DNA of 64,000 nt from NCBI RefSeq assembly GCF_030913705.1, contig NZ_CP133190.1:3447501-3511500 (forward strand), in the 5' to 3' direction. A program made the position numbers and the translations under genes. Below are positions 60,855-64,000 of this stretch, in pieces. The stretch is from Anaerocolumna sp. MB42-C2 (GTDB lineage Bacteria > Bacillota > Clostridia > Lachnospirales > Lachnospiraceae). Each line of letters begins with the position of its first letter. Position 1 is the first letter of the stretch. The notes under the pieces are model-generated. The model made no database searches. It had not been told where the DNA came from and was given only the letters and a program-made list of their open reading frames with translations.

Positions 60855-62244
60855 AGAACTGATAAAGCTTGGTGCTAAAGTGGAACTTGCGAAACGTGAG
60901 TTCTTTTTTTATTGCCAATTAAAAGCTCCAGACTTCTATAAATCCGATAGACAATACCTTGTATCCCTGTGTAATGAATTCCAGGAGTTCCTTGAATCGG
61001 ATGAAGAGGTCATGATAGTAAATGAACCGCCCCGGCACGGCAAGTCTCGTACAGCTGGTAATCTGGTTGAGTGGGTGCTTGGTAGAGACCAGACACAGAA
61101 GATCATGACGGGATCCTACAACGAGACACTTTCCACTATGTTTTCTAAGAATGTCCGTAACAGCATTATGGAACAGAAAGCAGATCAATATAAACCAGTA
61201 TTTTCGGATGTGTTCCCAGGGGTATCTATTAAGCGTGGTGACGGAGCTATGAACCTGTGGAGCCTTGAGGGTGGATATAACAATTATCTCGCTACTTCTC
61301 CGACCGGTACCGCGACTGGATTTGGCTGTTCCTTAATGATCATAGATGACCTTATCAAGAATGCGGAGGAAGCGAATAACGAGGCTGTAAAAGAAAAGCA
61401 CTGGGAATGGTTCACGAATACAATGTTATCCCGTTTAGAAGAGGGCGGGAAGATAATTATTATTATGACCAGGTGGGCCAGTGATGATCTGGCCGGTAGA
61501 GCTTTGGAACATTATACGCAGCAAGGAGTTAAGATAAGGCATATCTGTATGAAAGCCTTAGTTGACAAAGAAAAGAAACAGATGCTTTGTCCGGAGGTGC
61601 TTTCCTATAAGTCTTATTTGGGCAAGATAAAAGCTATGGGTGAGGATATAGCCAGTGCAAACTATCAGCAGGAACCTATCGACCTAAAAGGTAAGCTGTA
61701 TAGTAGCTTTAAGACCTATGCTAAGCTTCCGGTTGATGAAAAAGGTAATAGCCTATTTACTGGTATTTATTCATATACAGATACAGCTGATGAGGGTGAC
61801 GATTGGTTGTGCTCTATTATATGGGGTGAATACATGAAAGAGGCTTATGTACTAGATGTGTATTATACCAGAGACGGCATGGAAATTACTGAAAAAGAGA
61901 CCGCAAGAAGACATGCAGAATATAAGGTCAATAAAGCCAGAATAGAGAGTAATAACGGTGGTTCTGGATTTGCCCGGAGCGTAAAGCGGATATTAAGAGA
62001 GGTATTTAAAAGTCTATATACAGTAGTTACCTGGTTTCATCAATCAAAGAATAAGAAAGCAAGGATACTTTCTAATTCCAGCTGGGTTATGGAACATATC
62101 TATTATCCGGTTAACTGGAGAGATAAGTGGCCGGAGTATTATGCTGCTATGAATAAATATCAGCGTGACGGCGAAAACAAACACGATGATGCTCCGGATG
62201 CTACGACAGGGATTGCGGAAACGATGATAAAAATAGGAGGTTGA
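60847..62244 (+). CDS. terL: Terminase large subunit
   Basis: Packaging motor of 465 residues. The ATPase domain has Walker A EPPRHGKSRT (60-69), Walker B LMIIDDLIK (about 163-171) and coupling motif MTRWASDD. The nuclease domain has acidic residues in YSYTDTADEGDD, ESNNGG and KHDDAPDATTG. Complete. Drives DNA into the procapsid with TerS and portal. Confidence 0.95.
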   Translation: MDKELIKLGAKVELAKREFFFYCQLKAPDFYKSDRQYLVSLCNEFQEFLESDEEVMIVNEPPRHGKSRTAGNLVEWVLGRDQTQKIMTGSYNETLSTMFSKNVRNSIMEQKADQYKPVFSDVFPGVSIKRGDGAMNLWSLEGGYNNYLATSPTGTATGFGCSLMIIDDLIKNAEEANNEAVKEKHWEWFTNTMLSRLEEGGKIIIIMTRWASDDLAGRALEHYTQQGVKIRHICMKALVDKEKKQMLCPEVLSYKSYLGKIKAMGEDIASANYQQEPIDLKGKLYSSFKTYAKLPVDEKGNSLFTGIYSYTDTADEGDDWLCSIIWGEYMKEAYVLDVYYTRDGMEITEKETARRHAEYKVNKARIESNNGGSGFARSVKRILREVFKSLYTVVTWFHQSKNKKARILSNSSWVMEHIYYPVNWRDKWPEYYAAMNKYQRDGENKHDDAPDATTGIAETMIKIGG

Positions 62245-62248
62245 TATT

Positions 62249-62341
62249 ATGAGTACATTACACTTAGTTATTATTTGCTTTACAGTCTGTATATGCATCT
62301 GTGCAATCTGCAACACCATAGAGAAAGTGGGTAGGAAGTAA
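62249..62341 (+). CDS. Tiny Cys-rich transmembrane peptide (30 aa)
   Basis: TAGGAGG precedes ATG; the stop TAA overlaps the portal ATG. MSTLHLVIICFTVCICICAI is one hydrophobic helix with five cysteines in the peptide, then a short basic tail. Tight coupling between terL and portal suggests it is real. Function unknown. Confidence 0.6.
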   Translation: MSTLHLVIICFTVCICICAICNTIEKVGRK

Positions 62342-63843
62342 TGGGATGGTTTAAGAACATGGTAATGAAATTACTTAAGATAACACCTGCCCAGGACCGT
62401 AAGATAACCATCATAGAGCCGTTGAGTTTTCAGGGGAATGTCCTTAAAAATCAGATCTGGTATCGTGGTGATCCGTCTGAGATAGAACAATTCTTTAAAC
62501 AGGCTGCTTATGATGAAGTATCAAAAGCTAGGTTCTGGGCATCTGTACCGCAGACTAGGGTAAGAAAAATACATAGTGGTATAGTACAGATCGTTATTGA
62601 CCGGCTAAAGGATATTGTTGTGGCTGATCTGGATAGTATTGATTTTGGCGAGAAAAAGAAAGGTGACGAGGATACAAAGACCCCTATCAAGGATCTATGG
62701 GACGAGATAGCAAAAGATAACGATTTTGAGGACATTCTCGGTCAGGCGATACAAGGAGCATTATCTTCCGGTGATGGAGCTTTTAAAATATCGGTTGATG
62801 AAGTAAGCAAATACCCGGTTATTGAGTTTTATGAAGCGGATTCAGTCGACTTTAATACAAAACGAGGACGTATCCAAGAAATATTATTTTACACTACATA
62901 CACGAAAGGGAATAAGGATTATAGACTACAAGAGACTTATGGAAAAGGATATGTAAAATATAAGTTATTTAGTGAGGATGGCAAAGAGGTCCCACTGAAT
63001 ACCTTGGAAGAGACCGCTAATTTAATCGATGTAACCTTTGCTGGCGATTTCATAATGGGTGTGCCATTAAAGATTTTTTCCTCTACAAAATGGAAAGGTA
63101 GAGGAAAGGCCTTATTTGATTCTAAGACAGATGATATAGACGCACTGGACGAGGTAATCAGTCAATGGTTGGATGCGGTCCGGTCCGGTAGGGTAAAAAG
63201 ATATATTCCAGAAGATTTAATCCCAAGAAATCCAAACACCGGTGAATTAATGGAATCTAACCCTTTCGATAATCAATTTATAAAAGTAGGCTCAAGCATG
63301 GCTGAAGATGATAAATCTAAGATTGATGTATCTCAACCGGATATTGCCTTTGAAGCTTATGTCAGCTCTTATGCAGGATGGCTTGACCTTGTCCTACAGG
63401 GTATTATTAGTCCTGCTACGCTTGGTATTGATCTAAAAAAGACAGATAATGCAGAGAGCCAAAGAGAAAAAGAAAAGGTTACTTTATATACCAGAGGACA
63501 GATAATAAATGCCTTAAATAAGACTATACCAGAATTAGTAGGCATAGCAATGATGGTTTATGATACTATGCAGGGTAAAGCTCCGGGTGAATATGAAGCA
63601 TCTGTAAAATTTGGTGAGTATGCTGCTCCTGGATTTGATACCACTGTTGAGGTAGTTGGTAAGGCTAAAACTTACGGAATCATGTCAACTGAAAAATGCG
63701 TAGATGAGTTATATGGTGATACCATGACTGATAAAGAAAAGGATGATGAAGTAGCAAGGATTAAAGCAGAGAATAGCTTTAGTACTACTGAACCATTGAT
63801 AAATCAGGATGATAATAATTCGGATGGTGATATGGATGAATGA
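62341..63843 (+). CDS. Phage portal protein (SPP1 gp6-like)
   Basis: Protein of 500 residues forming the dodecameric gate at one capsid vertex. It opens MGWFKNMVMKLLKITPAQDRK; typical portal segments are SGDGAFKISVDEVSKYPVIEFYEADSVDF, GKALFDSKTDDIDALDEVISQWLDAVR and SPATLGIDLKKTDNAESQREKEKVTLYTR. The acidic C-terminal tail is normal for the family. Overlaps the next gene by 8 bases. Confidence 0.92.
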   Translation: MGWFKNMVMKLLKITPAQDRKITIIEPLSFQGNVLKNQIWYRGDPSEIEQFFKQAAYDEVSKARFWASVPQTRVRKIHSGIVQIVIDRLKDIVVADLDSIDFGEKKKGDEDTKTPIKDLWDEIAKDNDFEDILGQAIQGALSSGDGAFKISVDEVSKYPVIEFYEADSVDFNTKRGRIQEILFYTTYTKGNKDYRLQETYGKGYVKYKLFSEDGKEVPLNTLEETANLIDVTFAGDFIMGVPLKIFSSTKWKGRGKALFDSKTDDIDALDEVISQWLDAVRSGRVKRYIPEDLIPRNPNTGELMESNPFDNQFIKVGSSMAEDDKSKIDVSQPDIAFEAYVSSYAGWLDLVLQGIISPATLGIDLKKTDNAESQREKEKVTLYTRGQIINALNKTIPELVGIAMMVYDTMQGKAPGEYEASVKFGEYAAPGFDTTVEVVGKAKTYGIMSTEKCVDELYGDTMTDKEKDDEVARIKAENSFSTTEPLINQDDNNSDGDMDE

Positions 63844-64000
63844 TTATGACGTTGGATCCATATTCCAAGAGATAGAAATTGAGCTTATTAAATCCATGCG
63901 CCGTAACCTTGGGAAACATCTTGACTGGGAAGAGGATGAGGGCTTTAAGTGGGAGCAGTGGCAGGCTAAAAAGATACGTGAGATAAGAAAGTACCGGGCG
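63836..64000 (+). CDS. Phage minor capsid protein, 5' part
   Basis: First 55 codons, cut by the window end. Reads MNDYDVGSIFQEIEIELIKS, then RRNLGKHLDWEEDEGFKWEQWQAKKI, as in minor capsid (SPP1 gp7-like / Phage_min_cap2) proteins that follow the portal in clostridial phages. Translation is coupled to the portal gene. Confidence 0.8.
   Translation, partial: MNDYDVGSIFQEIEIELIKSMRRNLGKHLDWEEDEGFKWEQWQAKKIREIRKYRA

Larger units (their letters stand above)
43611..64000. mobile_element. Prophage (left 20.4 kb, continues beyond the window)
   Basis: A continuous set of phage genes starts at the cpaF break: serine integrase, repressor module, recombination and replication genes, late regulator, terminase, portal and minor capsid. 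The right end and structural/lysis genes lie outside the window. Siphovirus-like packaging order. Confidence 0.93.

Overview
The window is chromosomal DNA of a low-GC, Gram-positive, spore-forming and probably flagellated anaerobe, most likely a Lachnospiraceae / Clostridium cluster XIVa member. The basis is the AT-rich coding style, strong AGGAGG-type ribosome sites, a BofA homologue, YaaL/DUF2508, a DUF6240 (FliK-like) protein beside flagellin, an AraC-GH39 fusion, an agr-type quorum locus and a Tad pilus locus. The genus cannot be fixed from the sequence alone.

Layout. 1-1.7 kb: 3' part of a 23S rRNA followed, with no 5S gene, by seven tRNAs (Asp, Val, Thr, Tyr, initiator Met, Phe, Lys) and a terminator. 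1.8-14.3 kb: a D-amino-acid aminotransferase, a transaldolase-transketolase pair, an OmpR-type two-component system, an AraC/GH39 fusion divergent from a beta-phosphoglucomutase/GH3 pair, and a frameshifted remnant. 14.3-18.35 kb: a heterodimeric ABC exporter behind a consensus promoter, a 28-codon leader ORF and an intrinsic terminator, the layout of a ribosome-mediated attenuator. An IS1202-like element flanked by an exact 27-bp direct repeat sits immediately upstream of that promoter. 20-27.4 kb: small alarmone synthetase, S1-repeat protein, degenerate sigma-70-like protein, DUF3810 protein, a possible nuclease and an M18 aminopeptidase. 27.4-32.6 kb: an agr-like locus (structured leader RNA, LytTR regulator, GHKL kinase, AgrB, a cysteine-less AgrD) split by an IS30-family element, with a predicted LytTR site before agrBD. 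32.6-40 kb: FliK-like protein, flagellin, FliS, YaaL, BofA, and an ECF sigma factor with a membrane partner. 40.7-43.6 kb: Tad pilus genes (prepilin peptidase, TadZ-like, CpaF).

From about 43.61 kb to the end of the window lies a prophage inserted inside cpaF by a large serine recombinase, so the pilus ATPase is cut off after the GEVRD/MLQAMNSGH region. Its map is: integrase, ImmA-like protein and CI-like repressor leftward; Cro-like protein and early genes rightward (RecT, MBL-fold protein, ERCC4 nuclease, DUF927 ATPase); an iteron-like repeat array that may be the replication origin; a frameshifted protein with an RNA polymerase alpha-CTD-like domain; NUMOD4/HNH endonuclease; autonomous cargo ('moron') genes; a Dam-like methylase with an amber codon; a gene under a LexA box; an ArpU-like late regulator; then terminase, portal and a minor capsid gene cut by the window end.

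A dispersed 171-173-bp element with near-perfect terminal inverted repeats occurs twice (2.8 and 40.3 kb) plus a degenerate piece near 6.06 kb. Several genes look damaged (cpaF, recT, dam, the alpha-CTD gene, perhaps the ECF sigma factor), so either the prophage is decaying or some base calls need checking. No CRISPR array was seen.
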